NCBI RefSeq assembly: GCF_026339955.1
Contig: NZ_JAPEPW010000005.1
Coordinates: 124,001-188,000 of the forward strand
Direction of reading: 5' to 3'
Source of the DNA: Streptomyces sp. NBC_01549
Lineage (GTDB): Bacteria > Actinomycetota > Actinomycetes > Streptomycetales > Streptomycetaceae
DNA: 64,000 nt
Under the pieces are notes generated by a model. That model was not told the origin of the DNA and searched no databases. It worked only from the letters and a program-made list of their open reading frames with translations. How positions within the stretch are numbered: the stretch's first letter is position 1; every line of letters begins with the position of its first letter. Below, piece by piece: positions 25,612 to 33,494 of this stretch. The translations under genes were made by a program, and so were the position numbers.

Positions 25612-26066
25612 GTCGTCCCCGCGCCCGCAGGGGTAGCTCCTGGCCGCCAAGGTCGGCGTACCGCACGGCACGGTCGTCCCCGCGCCCGCGGGGGTAGCTC
25701 CCAGATCCCGGGCAACTCCCACGTCGACCCCGGGTCGTCCCCGCGCCCGCGGGGGTAGCTCGATCCGTATGTACCTGGCCACCGAGCAGGGCCTGTCGTC
25801 CCCGCGCCCGCGGGGGTAGCTCCCTTGAGCGGATGCTCACGGCTGGTGCGTGGTCGTCGTCCCCGCGCCCGCGGGGGTAGCTCGATCGAGCAGTCCAGCC
25901 TCGTCACCGCCGCGTAGTCGTCCCCGCGCCCGCGGGGGTAGCTCGGCCCCCTGATGCCGTACGAGTACCGGTGCCGGGTCGTCCCCGCGCCCGCGGGGGT
26001 AGCTCGAGCCTGCTCCCCCCGGACATCTCATCAGCCCTGTCGTCCCTGCGCCCGCGGGGGTAGCTC
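25612..26066 (+). CRISPR. Type I-E CRISPR array 2, 8 repeats
   Basis: Eight 28-nt repeats at an exact 61-nt period start at 25612, 25673, 25734, 25795, 25856, 25917, 25978 and 26039, giving seven 33-nt spacers. The repeat is the array 1 repeat in the opposite orientation, so crRNA would be read rightward, co-directional with the cas genes. Inner repeats are identical. The first has GCAGGGG for GCGGGGG and the last has CCCTGC for CCCCGC. There is no room for a leader between cas6e and the first repeat. Confidence 0.97.
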
Positions 26067-26120
26067 GGGCGCTGTCAGTGCCGAGCCGTACGGTCGATGG
26101 CGAGGATCAGGAGGGATTTC

Positions 26121-26324
26121 GTGGCCAACCATCACCGCGATGCCAAGCACCACGCTCAACTTGCCGAGATGGCCCTGGAGGAAGTCACCGACCCGGCGCA
26201 ACGGGCCATCGCGAACGCGACGCTCGCGCTAACCCACGCCGTGCGGTCAGCAGGAGAGGATGTCCGCGGTCTCAGCCAGCCCCTGCTGGAGCTGCAGGAA
26301 GCCGTTCGCTACCCGGGCCGTTAA
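26121..26324 (+). CDS. Small helical protein downstream of CRISPR array (67 aa)
   Basis: A GTG at 26121 preceded by AGGAGGGA gives a 67-aa protein: VANHHRDAKHHAQLAEMALE, then TDPAQRAIANATLALTHAVR and a short C-terminal helix ending AVRYPGR. It is wholly helical and rich in His/Ala near the start. It does not match any Cas family I know and lies 54 bp after the last repeat. A terminator-like hairpin follows directly. Possibly a general small Streptomyces protein; no function is proposed. Confidence 0.55.
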   Translation: MANHHRDAKHHAQLAEMALEEVTDPAQRAIANATLALTHAVRSAGEDVRGLSQPLLELQEAVRYPGR

Positions 26325-26337
26325 CCCGACGGCTCCT

Positions 26338-26370
26338 CGAGGGGTCCGGCGCCTGCCGCCGGGCCCCTCG
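26338..26370 (+). terminator. Hairpin terminator after small ORF
   Basis: CGAGGGGTCCGGCG pairs with CGCCGGGCCCCTCG across a 5-nt loop (one G-U type mismatch). It sits 13 nt after the stop of the 67-aa ORF and would end any transcript running out of CRISPR array 2. Confidence 0.6.
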
Positions 26371-26841
26371 CTGTTGCTTCGCCCGCTGCTCGTCCTGCGC
26401 CGACGACAAGCACCCCGTCGGGGCACCACTGGCCGATCTCGTGGACGTCAGCTCTCGGGCGGTGCTGGACGGTTGGGGAGTGCAGGCAGGTGGATGCTGT
26501 CTGTACCCGGTGCCGCTCCCAACACTGGGCGGCGTCACGGAACTTGTGGCCGGTCCCTGCGCGGTGACCTGATTTGGCACCGTTCTTTATCGTGCGGGCC
26601 CCCAGTCGCCGCGGTGCCGCGATGCCCGGCCGGTTCCAGGGTCCTTGCCCACACGCGTTTCACTTCTGGCTCGGTCTCCCAGTACTTACGGACAGCAGCA
26701 GGCCTCTTCCTCAGCTCTGCCGACCCTCGGATCCGGTCCGCGGCCGCCGGGCGCCTCACGGTCCCGTCCGGCGGCTATGCCCGTGGGCACGTCCGGGGGA
26801 AGGACGCTCCACCTCTTGGTACCAGCTGTTACCAGCAGAAG
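26371..26841. other. Gap without a recognised gene
   Basis: No frame here shows both codon bias and a plausible start. It separates the CRISPR locus from the first Doc-like pair and presumably contains the promoter of that pair near its right end. No repeats or hairpins stood out. Confidence 0.4.
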
Positions 26842-27081
26842 ATGGCGAAGACACAGAAGGGCTGGCGCGTCGACGACGAGATCGCGGAACTTGCCACGGC
26901 CCGGGCCAAGGACCGCGGCATGAGCGTCGGCGACTACATCGCTGCTCTCGTGCGGGAAGACGTCGGTGGGTTGCGGCAGCGAGGCCTGGACGCAGCGAGG
27001 CGCTTCCTCGACGAACACCAGAGGGTCTTTGACGAGGCCGAAGACGCCGACCGTCCTTTCTCGGGGGCGCACGCCGCGTAA
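26842..27081 (+). CDS. RHH-like antitoxin candidate, pair 1
   Basis: This 79-aa protein opens MAKTQKGWRVDDEIAELATA, followed by RGMSVGDYIAALVRED, a ribbon-helix-helix-like DNA-binding layout (short strand, two helices). The C-terminal tail is acidic and would bind a partner. Its TAA overlaps the next ATG (TAATG), typical of toxin-antitoxin operons. Equivalent genes lie at 28509 and 35534, each directly upstream of a Doc-like partner, supporting the pairing. Confidence 0.7.
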   Translation: MAKTQKGWRVDDEIAELATARAKDRGMSVGDYIAALVREDVGGLRQRGLDAARRFLDEHQRVFDEAEDADRPFSGAHAA

Positions 27082-27458
27082 TGGACCTGTACATCGACGT
27101 CCCCTGGATTCTGCAGGTCGCGGAGATCGCGGGCGCGGCAGATCCCGCCCCCGACGACTACGGGGTGCCGGTGGCCGCAGTCGCCTGCCACCGGGCCGAA
27201 CTACTGGATACTCCCGTCTACGCCGGCCCCTACGCCCGCGCCGCCGCGCTGGTGCACATCCTCGGGCGCTGCCGCTGGCTCGAGCGCTCCAACATGGCCG
27301 TGGCCGCCGCAACCGGCGTGATGTACCTGGAAGCCTCCGGGATCCCGGTCAAGCCCACGCGCGAGGACGCCGTCGCCCTTCGCGACATGCTGCGTGATCC
27401 CTCCTGCACCGCCGCCCGGATCGCCGACCTGCTGCGTGCCTGGCCCCAGGCCACCTGA
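27081..27458 (+). CDS. Doc-like Fic-fold protein without catalytic motif, pair 1
   Basis: This 125-aa protein opens MDLYIDVPWILQVAE and contains YARAAALVHILGRCRWLERSNMAVAAATGVMYLEASG. In Doc toxins the matching helix-loop-helix reads AAALLHxLxxxHxFxDGNKRxA with the catalytic His and a phosphate-binding Arg. Here the motif is RWLERSNMA, so the His and the GNKR lysine/arginine are gone and only the Asn remains. It is therefore unlikely to phosphorylate EF-Tu as Doc does. It has paralogues at 28730 and 35783 with the same substitution pattern. Confidence 0.7.
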   Translation: MDLYIDVPWILQVAEIAGAADPAPDDYGVPVAAVACHRAELLDTPVYAGPYARAAALVHILGRCRWLERSNMAVAAATGVMYLEASGIPVKPTREDAVALRDMLRDPSCTAARIADLLRAWPQAT

Positions 27459-27586
27459 GCCGTATCGCACGGCATCAGCCGTCATGACGGTCCCCCCTCG
27501 ACGGAACTCACCGGCCAATTCCTTTGCGGTGCGGGCTTGTCCGGTGTCCGGCCTGAATGTCGCAAGCGGCCGGTAGCGTGACGAGC

Positions 27587-28108
27587 ATGATCCCGCACCG
27601 AGCGTCCGCAGTTGAGCCATGGCCGGGCTGGGTGACCAGCCGGGCGGCGCAGGCCGTGTACGGCGAGCACCTGGTTCGCATCGGCCAGCTCATCCCGGCC
27701 CTGCTCTACAGCCAGGTCATGGACCGCCGGGACCTGGCCGCAGCGCACGAGCGCGGCGACCGGGACCGGGTGCTGGCTGACGTGGGTCTCCAGGCGATGG
27801 AGTGCCGCGACGACCTGTTGGAGACGGCGGTGGTCCTGGACGTGCTCGCCCTGTGCCGCCCGCCGGGCGGCTACCTGCCCCTGCCCTACCAGGAGGAGCC
27901 CGGCGGACCGGACGAAGCGGATGAGCTGCGAACCGACGCCTCCAGCGTCGCCAGCGATCTGGCGGAGCACGACCTGCGGAACGGCACGAGCCTGACCGGC
28001 GACATACCGCCGCCGCTTCAGGACGGCTGTACGGAGGCGGAGCGCGATGCCGTACGCGCGTACGCCCGCCGGGAGTGGCGGGCTCGCGAGGACCCCAAGG
28101 GGCAGTGA
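27587..28108 (+). CDS. Hypothetical protein, 173 aa
   Basis: The ATG at 27587 opens MIPHRASAVEPWPGWVTSRA; the frame is open slightly further upstream. An amphipathic helical centre (VYGEHLVRIGQLIPALLYSQ and VLADVGLQAMECRDDLLETAVV) is followed by an acidic, Pro-rich tail. Codon bias supports a real gene. It lies between two Doc-like pairs in the same direction but is too far from either (128 bp from pair 1) to call coupled. No family recognised. Confidence 0.6.
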   Translation: MIPHRASAVEPWPGWVTSRAAQAVYGEHLVRIGQLIPALLYSQVMDRRDLAAAHERGDRDRVLADVGLQAMECRDDLLETAVVLDVLALCRPPGGYLPLPYQEEPGGPDEADELRTDASSVASDLAEHDLRNGTSLTGDIPPPLQDGCTEAERDAVRAYARREWRAREDPKGQ

Positions 28109-28121
28109 CGTTGAGGAGCGG

Positions 28122-28355
28122 CTACGCGTCGTCTTCGTCGTCGGGATACTCGAGGTCCTGGTTCAGCGCACGCAGCAGTGGGTGGGCGAGGAGGAGGATC
28201 GCCGGCGGGGCAATCTCCGGCCGGTAGCTGTCGGGCGCGGCGCAGTGTGCTCCGGGGTGGCGGTTGAAGGTGTCCTGCGTTGCGCCGCCGGCGAAGGCGT
28301 TCCTCATGCCCGCCAGGCCCCGGCCCGGCGCCGGGAGCTCTCTCCTGCCGCCCAT
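28122..28355 (-). CDS. Small hypothetical protein, 77 aa
   Basis: On the minus strand this short frame has strong third-position G/C, ends in an acidic DLEYPDDEDDA tail, and contains APDSYRPEIAPPAILLLAHP. Starts at MGGRRELP (28355) or MRNAFAGG (28307) are both possible. It is convergent with the 173-aa gene, whose stop is 14 bp away. No family is recognised; the opposite frame looks less natural. Confidence 0.45.
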   Translation of the reverse strand: MGGRRELPAPGRGLAGMRNAFAGGATQDTFNRHPGAHCAAPDSYRPEIAPPAILLLAHPLLRALNQDLEYPDDEDDA

Positions 28356-28508
28356 CCGTTCCGCGGGACCATCGCCAACGTTTGACCTGGTCAAAAGGCC
28401 AATCGTGCTGTCCGTGAGTGGCGCGTGCGCGTCATAGCCTGGTCTTTGTGGTGGACCACTCCAGCTCATCCCTCCCCGCCGGTGGTCGTGCGGGGATACC
28501 GTGGGGGC

Positions 28509-28730
28509 ATGGCGAAGGAAATCCGCATCAAGGTCGACGACGAGACATACCAGGAGCTGCAGCGTCTCGCCGCAGACGACCACGTGGACCCAGATCAGTA
28601 CGCGAGTCGGCGGCTGACCACCGACCTTGCGCGCACCCGGTTCCTCGAGGGCGCGAAGGCTTTCGTCGAGGAGCACGGGCAGGCCTTCGCCGACCGCTTC
28701 GGGGCCGGCTCCAGGAGCCACGCCGCCTGA
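28509..28730 (+). CDS. RHH-like antitoxin candidate, pair 2
   Basis: This 73-aa protein begins MAKEIRIKVDDETYQELQRL and continues DDHVDPDQYASRRLTTDLAR, a ribbon-helix-helix-type N terminus like that of pair 3 (MARELRIEIDDEQYEQLERE). The tail FLEGAKAFVEEHGQAFADRFG is conserved with pair 3 and is the likely partner-binding segment. Its TGA overlaps the ATG of the Doc-like gene. Confidence 0.75.
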   Translation: MAKEIRIKVDDETYQELQRLAADDHVDPDQYASRRLTTDLARTRFLEGAKAFVEEHGQAFADRFGAGSRSHAA

Positions 28731-29104
28731 TGCCGCCCGTTGTGCTCATCGACGAGCGATGGCTGCTTGATATCGCGCAGAACCTCGTGCCCGGGGACCC
28801 CGACGTCACCGACTACGGCGCGCTGGCCGCCGCCATCGCCCGCCACCGGCATGAGGTCATGGGGACCCTCGTTTACCCGGCTGCGCATCACCGAGCCGCC
28901 GCGCTCCTGCACGCCCTCGCGCGGATTCCTGCCCTCGAGCATTCGAACGAGCTGTTCGCCGCGCAGGTCGCCTACGCCTACCTCCACGCCAGCGGTATCC
29001 AGGTCAAGGTCGGCAGCCAGGAGGCGATCGCGTTGGTCATCGATGCCATCGAGGGACGCCGCGACGTGCGCCAGGTCGCCGAGGCGCTGAAGAACTGGGG
29101 CTGA
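28730..29104 (+). CDS. Doc-like Fic-fold protein without catalytic motif, pair 2
   Basis: The 124-aa protein reads LIDERWLLDIAQNLVPGDPD, then HHRAAALLHALARIPALEHSNELFAAQVAYAYLHASG. The Fic motif position is PALEHSNEL instead of HxFxDGNKR: catalytic His, Gly, Lys and Arg are all replaced while Asn is kept. It is closer to pair 3 than to pair 1. Translational coupling to an RHH-like gene supports a toxin-antitoxin origin, but an enzymatic role looks lost or altered. Confidence 0.72.
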   Translation: MPPVVLIDERWLLDIAQNLVPGDPDVTDYGALAAAIARHRHEVMGTLVYPAAHHRAAALLHALARIPALEHSNELFAAQVAYAYLHASGIQVKVGSQEAIALVIDAIEGRRDVRQVAEALKNWG

Positions 29105-29317
29105 TCAGCCAAGACGCCGCAGAGGGAGCAGCCCTCGGGCCACTGAGCCGGCCGGGCCCGCACCACCGCATCGGCCATCAGGGGCCGCCCGTATGCGTAC
29201 GGGTCGGTGCTGCATTCCGCGTGATGCCCCGTGTGTCCGCGTCCCTTTATGCCCACGGTGCAGTGCGGCTCGCCTGGCGAGCGGGCAGTAACGCCGCGTG
29301 CGCCGGGGCTGGACACG

Positions 29318-29352
29318 CCTGAGGGGCCAGCACATCGTGCTGGCCCCTCAGG
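29318..29352 (-). terminator. Perfect hairpin following tRNA-fMet
   Basis: CCTGAGGGGCCAGCAC pairs perfectly with GTGCTGGCCCCTCAGG across a 3-nt loop. It lies 6 nt beyond the 3' end of the minus-strand tRNA and would also stop rightward transcription from the Doc-like pair. Confidence 0.8.
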
Positions 29353-29358
29353 TTTCAG

Positions 29359-29432
29359 TAGCGGGGACAGGATTTGAACCTGCGACCTCTGGGTTATGAG
29401 CCCAGCGAGCTACCGAGCTGCTCCACCCCGCG
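29359..29432 (-). tRNA. Initiator tRNA-Met (CAT anticodon)
   Basis: The minus strand reads CGCGGGGTGGAGCAGCTCGG, then an anticodon arm CTGGGCTCATAACCCAG and a T arm with GGTTCAAATCC, ending CCCCGCTA. The first base pair is a C1/U72 mismatch and three G-C pairs (GGG/CCC) flank the anticodon loop, both marks of initiator tRNA. CCA is not encoded. A strong hairpin follows. Such tRNA genes can serve as integration sites, but no duplicated 3' segment was seen in the window. Confidence 0.95.
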
Positions 29433-29696
29433 TCGGATTGCTCCACCCTACGCCAACTGTCCCGCGCACGAGACCATGAGCGCCTGCCTGGCCTGCCGCG
29501 AGGGGCGTCGGCGGTCGCGGCAGCACTTCCTCACCGGCGGCCAGGCCGTGAAGCTGGCTTTGGCCGACGGCGCACTGAGCGCTGGACGGGTTCCCCCGTT
29601 GGGCTGGCCTTCCCCGGCTTGGCGCTGCCTGGACCGGCATCGACGTCTACGGTCGGCGAACGCGTACGGGCGCGGCACACAACGCGGGGGAGTGGG

Positions 29697-30329
29697 ATGA
29701 GGAGTTGGGAGCAGGCGCTGTCCGTGCTGGAGGCGCTGCGCGAGCGCGGGCAGGCGGCCAGGCACGGCTGGACGCTCGACACGGAGCTCCTCCTGCCGCA
29801 CCAGCAGCAGGTGAACGCCCTGGAGAACCAGGGCCTGGCGGAGCTCGCCGGGCGGGAGGACTGCGCGGAGCTGTCGGCGCTGGAGGGTCGGCCCGTACGG
29901 TGGGCGGCCCGTCTGACGCCGAACGGCCACGACACGCTTGCCTATGCCCAGTCCCGTCCCCGGCCCGAGTCCACGCCCGCTGAGACGGATCCGGACCGGC
30001 AGCTGGTGGAGCTGATCCCGTCGCAGATGGCGGCACTGCGCGTGTTCGTCAGCCTCGCCGACCGACTGCGAGTTCCACCGGCCGAGGGGCTGGCCGAGCA
30101 GGTCCGTTCGGCGTCGTGTGATCACGGGATCAAGCGATGGCGGCTGCATCTGACGCCTGGGCAGGTCGCGTCCGTGGCGTATGGGTTGTGGCTGCACCGG
30201 ATGACAGGCTCCGCCGCGGAGGCCAACCGCTTCGCCCGCGAGTACGGCGTCGTGCACAGCCCGGCGTGGGACTCGGGCGAGGGACTTCCGGCCGCGCGGG
30301 GTGGTGCGGGGGGCGGTGGGCGAGGGTGA
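29697..30329 (+). CDS. Hypothetical protein with winged-helix-like N terminus
   Basis: The 210-aa protein starts at ATG 29697 (frame open from 29619). Residues 1-85 (WEQALSVLEALRERGQAARH, VNALENQGLAELAG, RLTPNGHDTLAYA) look like a winged-helix fold. Residues 100-190 hold LVELIPSQMAALRVFVSLAD and LHLTPGQVASVAYGLWLHRM. The pattern is familiar from Streptomyces conserved hypothetical proteins, but I cannot name the family with certainty. The C-terminal tail is Gly-rich. Confidence 0.6.
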   Translation: MRSWEQALSVLEALRERGQAARHGWTLDTELLLPHQQQVNALENQGLAELAGREDCAELSALEGRPVRWAARLTPNGHDTLAYAQSRPRPESTPAETDPDRQLVELIPSQMAALRVFVSLADRLRVPPAEGLAEQVRSASCDHGIKRWRLHLTPGQVASVAYGLWLHRMTGSAAEANRFAREYGVVHSPAWDSGEGLPAARGGAGGGGRG

Positions 30330-30509
30330 CGTGATTGGGCTGCTCGGGGCAGGCGCTGAGAGTTTCGGTGAGCGCGGACGCAAGCGACGGGCTGCGCGGT
30401 GGCGCACCCCCGCATTCTGCCGTGCTTCTTGGCGCGGGCCCCGGCCGGTGTGCTGATGCGCGCACCGGGCAGTATGTGCCCAGCCATTGCCTGCTCGTGA
30501 GGGGTCAAT

Positions 30510-31181
30510 ATGTACTCCAGCTACCGTGCCGCGTCATCCGTGCTGTTCGCCGCGGTGTTCCTGGCGGGCTGCTCGCCGGCCGCAACGGGCGGATCTGCCG
30601 AGTCCCCGGCCGGAACTTCGACCACGGGACCGTCGGGTACGGACGCGCGGGGCGGCCCGGCGGGGGCGATTGCGGTCGGGGCCGGTCCGCAGACCACCTA
30701 CACCGTCCAGAAGCAGCCTCCAGCGGGCAGTTGCCACTTCCGGTATGAGAAGGGGGAGCCGCTGGAGGATCCGGCGTGCACGCCGGGCGCGATTTCTCCG
30801 GCGGTCACGCAGGCGAATCTGAAGTCGACGATCTGCCGCAAGGGTGGCTACACCTCCGGCATCCGGCCGTCCACGTCCGTCACCGGCAAGGAGAAGGCGC
30901 TGAACGCGGCCTCGTACGGCTACAAGGGTCCCATGGGCGATGCCGAGTACGACCACTTGATCAGTCTCCAACTCGGCGGCGACCCCAACGATCCCCGCAA
31001 CCTGTGGGTCGAGCCGCCGGACCCCGGCCACAAGACGGGCGGCGGGGTCAACAACCGCAAGGACCCGGTGGAGACGAAACTCCACACCGCGGTCTGCGCC
31101 GGGAAGGTCTCCCTGACAGCGGCGCAGAAGGCCATCGTCACCGACTGGACCACGGCCCTCAGCACCCTCGGCCTCGACTGA
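30510..31181 (+). CDS. Lipoprotein with HNH-like domain
   Basis: The 223-aa protein has a lipobox (FAAVFLAGCSPA), then a Ser/Thr/Gly linker and a C-terminal domain with CHFRYEKGEP, CTPGAISPAVTQANLKSTIC, YDHLISLQLGGDPNDPRNLW and NNRKDPVETKLHTAVCAG. The DH...LGG...NLW pattern resembles an HNH nuclease-type fold, with paired cysteines likely forming disulfides. It should be anchored outside the membrane. A paralogue without the lipobox lies at 31560. A nuclease or DNA-handling activity is an inference from the motif only. Confidence 0.75.
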   Translation: MYSSYRAASSVLFAAVFLAGCSPAATGGSAESPAGTSTTGPSGTDARGGPAGAIAVGAGPQTTYTVQKQPPAGSCHFRYEKGEPLEDPACTPGAISPAVTQANLKSTICRKGGYTSGIRPSTSVTGKEKALNAASYGYKGPMGDAEYDHLISLQLGGDPNDPRNLWVEPPDPGHKTGGGVNNRKDPVETKLHTAVCAGKVSLTAAQKAIVTDWTTALSTLGLD

Positions 31182-31559
31182 ACCACACACCGGCACCACT
31201 CCTTGTTCACGCGGATGCGTCCGCGCTGCCCGCCGGGCCATGGGCGTCTGCAGGACCCCTCGAGTCTCCGCACCGGCTGAGCGTCACTCCGGTGTTGCGC
31301 GGGCTCTTGGTGAATCACTGGATCAGGGGGCAGAGTGCCGTCGAGGACCTCGGCAAGCCCTTCGCCTGCGACCACATTCTTCGACGCAACTCCCAAGCGA
31401 AACTGGGGATTTGGACAAGGCTCGCCTATGCCCTGGTAAGGAAAAGGTGCAGGTCACGAGAAGTTCACCGTCCACGTCTACCCGCATAGACCCGGCCGGT
31501 GCTGTCATTCCGTCAGCCGCCCGGAACCTCGCCTCCGGGCCAAAAGCGGGAGACCCCAA
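31182..31559. other. Intergenic gap between paralogous exported genes
   Basis: No convincing frame was found. The stretch separates the lipoprotein from its secreted paralogue and presumably holds the latter's promoter. A ribosome-binding-like GGGAGACC lies directly before the next ATG. Confidence 0.4.
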
Positions 31560-32084
31560 ATGCGACCTCTGCGCCGCGTCACCGCCACCACCACCGCCCT
31601 CGGCATGGCCGCCGCCGGCCTCATCATCGCGGTGAGCGGCACCGCGCACGCCTCCGCCTGTTCCCAGTCCTACCTGCCGCTGCCCGACTCGTCCTGCACG
31701 CCCGGCTCATACAACCCCGACGTCACCCAGTCGAACATCCACAGCACCATCTGCGTGTCCGGCTGGACTGCCACCGTCCGGCCCTCCACGTCCTACACCA
31801 ACCCCCTCAAGGCGCAGGGCATCATCGACTACGGGTACTCCGACACCAACATGTCGGACTACGAGGAGGACCACCTCGTGCCGCTGGAGCTCGGCGGTGC
31901 GCCCCGCGACCCCGGCAACCTGTGGCCCGAGCCGCACTACGGCACGAAGACCGCGTACACCAAAGACGGCACCGAGACCAAGCTGAAGAACGCCGTCTGC
32001 AACGGCACCATCACCTTGTCCGCCGCCCGCAGCGCCATCAAGAACAACTGGACCACCGCGCTCCAGGTCACCGGCATCGGCTGA
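31560..32084 (+). CDS. Secreted HNH-like protein, paralogue of the lipoprotein
   Basis: The 174-aa protein has a Sec-type signal peptide (MRPLRRVTATTTALGMAAAG ... GTAHA-SA), no lipobox, and a mature domain matching its neighbour: CTPGSYNPDVTQSNIHSTIC, YEEDHLVPLELGGAPRDPGN LWPEP and GTETKLKNAVCNG. The EDH...LELGG...NLW motif is closer to canonical HNH than in the lipoprotein. The two genes look like a tandem duplication in which one copy became membrane-anchored. A strong bidirectional terminator follows. Confidence 0.78.
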   Translation: MRPLRRVTATTTALGMAAAGLIIAVSGTAHASACSQSYLPLPDSSCTPGSYNPDVTQSNIHSTICVSGWTATVRPSTSYTNPLKAQGIIDYGYSDTNMSDYEEDHLVPLELGGAPRDPGNLWPEPHYGTKTAYTKDGTETKLKNAVCNGTITLSAARSAIKNNWTTALQVTGIG

Positions 32085-32143
32085 CCTCCAGTAGGACCGT
32101 AGACCCCGCCTGGTGATCGATCCCAAGGGTCGGCTGCGCGCAT

Positions 32144-32195
32144 GCGGCGAGGGAGCCCAACTCTGTCTTCAGACAGAGTTGGGCTCCCTCGCCGC
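32144..32195. terminator. Long perfect hairpin between convergent genes
   Basis: A 25-bp inverted repeat without mismatches (arms GCGGCGAGGGAGCCC...TCT and its complement, 2-nt loop) lies between the secreted HNH-like gene (+) and the sigma-associated gene (-). Position and symmetry fit a bidirectional terminator. The arms are unusually long. Confidence 0.75.
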
Positions 32196-32477
32196 CCCCG
32201 CGGCGGGGCTTGGTGCCTGTCTTGTGGTGTGCGGGGCGGGCATGGGCCTCGCCAGTGGGGAGGATGCGCTCCACGTCGTGACGAGGTGCCAGCCGGTGGT
32301 TCTTTGAGCCGGGCGGGCCTCCGGACCGGGCCGGGAAGGTTTCGGCGCACAGGCTGGCGCCCGCGGTTTTTGTGCGCAGGTTCCGGAGCCGTCGTCTCAC
32401 CCGAGCTGGTGTGAACCCGCCCCAGGGCTGAGCGACATCGCGGAGGGACTGGGGGCGGCGCGCTTCCTGGCGATGGG

Positions 32478-33494
32478 CTACCACAGAGTGCCGTAGGTAC
32501 GGCACGGGATTCCGGAGGGATCGCAGTCGGCGCAGTCTTCGCAGTGCTGCCAGAACGCCTGCCAGGCCCGGTCCCGGCGGCGGGCTGCCGCGAAGTCGCC
32601 GACGCGCTGTGTGTGGCCGAACGCCCCGCCGCTGTCGTTCCACTTCCATGCGGGCGGGCTTGTCGGTGATGTGGGGAAACAGGACATGAGGTCGGCCGGA
32701 CGGGCTGGCGCGGCCGATGGCGGTGCGCTCCAGCGGGAGTGGCGTTCCGCCAAGGGGTCGAAGGTTCGTCGGCGGGGTGCACGGGGGGCGAGCGTCGTGG
32801 TCAGCGACGTGATGTGGTCGGCGAAGTCGGGGTCGGGCAGGGGCAGGTCGAGGTCGTCGTCGACGTAGGCCACTGCTGCGGGGACGTAGTCAAGGACGGC
32901 GCTGACCACCGCTGTTCTCGTGGCCAGGTCTGACAATTCTTCGCCAGTTTTCAGGCCCTGCAGGACGCGCAGGGTCGTAGCCAGTTCCTGTGGCCCGGCT
33001 TCTTCTGCGCTGCGGGCGCAGGACACTTCCGTCTGGGTGTGCCACCACTCGGCTTCTCCTTGTTCGCCGTGGGCCATGTGATGGAGGTAGAGGCAGTAGA
33101 CGGCGGGGCTGTCTCCGGCCCCGGCGGCGTACTGCCACCAAAACCGTGCGGAGTCTTCCCGCTCGGTGAGCTGGAGGATGCACCCCAGCACCCGCGCTCC
33201 TGCTGGTTCGGGCAGCGAGCGGGCCACGAAGTGCCGCAGGCTCGCCACGGCCCCGGTGCTCATGACGGCCGTCTCGCACAGTGTGCGCAGATCCTGCGCC
33301 GCCGCGTCGGCGCCGACGTGTCCTGGGGGCTGTGGTGGATTACAGGGCGCCGGGCCGGCATCCGTGCCGGGATCGGCGCGGCGGGCGGCGACCCGCGCGG
33401 CGATGCGGTCGGCCGCGGCGTCGATGTCCTCGTGGGTGTAGGGCTCGTTGACCAGTCGGGCCTTGGCCAGCAGCTGGTCAATGTGCGACGTCAT
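32478..33494 (-). CDS. Sigma-factor-associated protein of unknown function
   Basis: This 338-aa protein begins MTSHIDQLLAKARLVNEPYTHEDIDAAADRIA (read in two parts), the N-terminal pattern of proteins encoded directly after ECF sigma factors in Streptomyces. The middle is helical (VLGCILQLTEREDSARFWWQ, YAAGAGDSPAVYCLYLHHMA), resembling a TPR-like scaffold. The C terminus has cysteine pairs (HCEDCADCDPSGIPC). No transmembrane helix is visible, so if it is an anti-sigma factor it is soluble. Its start lies inside the end of the sigma gene, implying coupled translation. Confidence 0.7.
   Translation of the reverse strand: MTSHIDQLLAKARLVNEPYTHEDIDAAADRIAARVAARRADPGTDAGPAPCNPPQPPGHVGADAAAQDLRTLCETAVMSTGAVASLRHFVARSLPEPAGARVLGCILQLTEREDSARFWWQYAAGAGDSPAVYCLYLHHMAHGEQGEAEWWHTQTEVSCARSAEEAGPQELATTLRVLQGLKTGEELSDLATRTAVVSAVLDYVPAAVAYVDDDLDLPLPDPDFADHITSLTTTLAPRAPRRRTFDPLAERHSRWSAPPSAAPARPADLMSCFPTSPTSPPAWKWNDSGGAFGHTQRVGDFAAARRRDRAWQAFWQHCEDCADCDPSGIPCRTYGTLW

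Noticed and set aside
25550..26031. Minus-strand ORFs with the same ELPPRARGR-type repeats
   Set aside because: They are read through CRISPR array 2 and are artefacts of the repeats.
29105..29335. Short minus-strand ORFs in the gap before the tRNA
   Set aside because: Frames with Cys/His residues were considered for a small zinc protein, but no start or conserved spacing could be supported.
29359..29432. Initiator tRNA gene as attachment site of an integrated element
   Set aside because: No second copy of the tRNA 3' end and no integrase gene were seen in the window.
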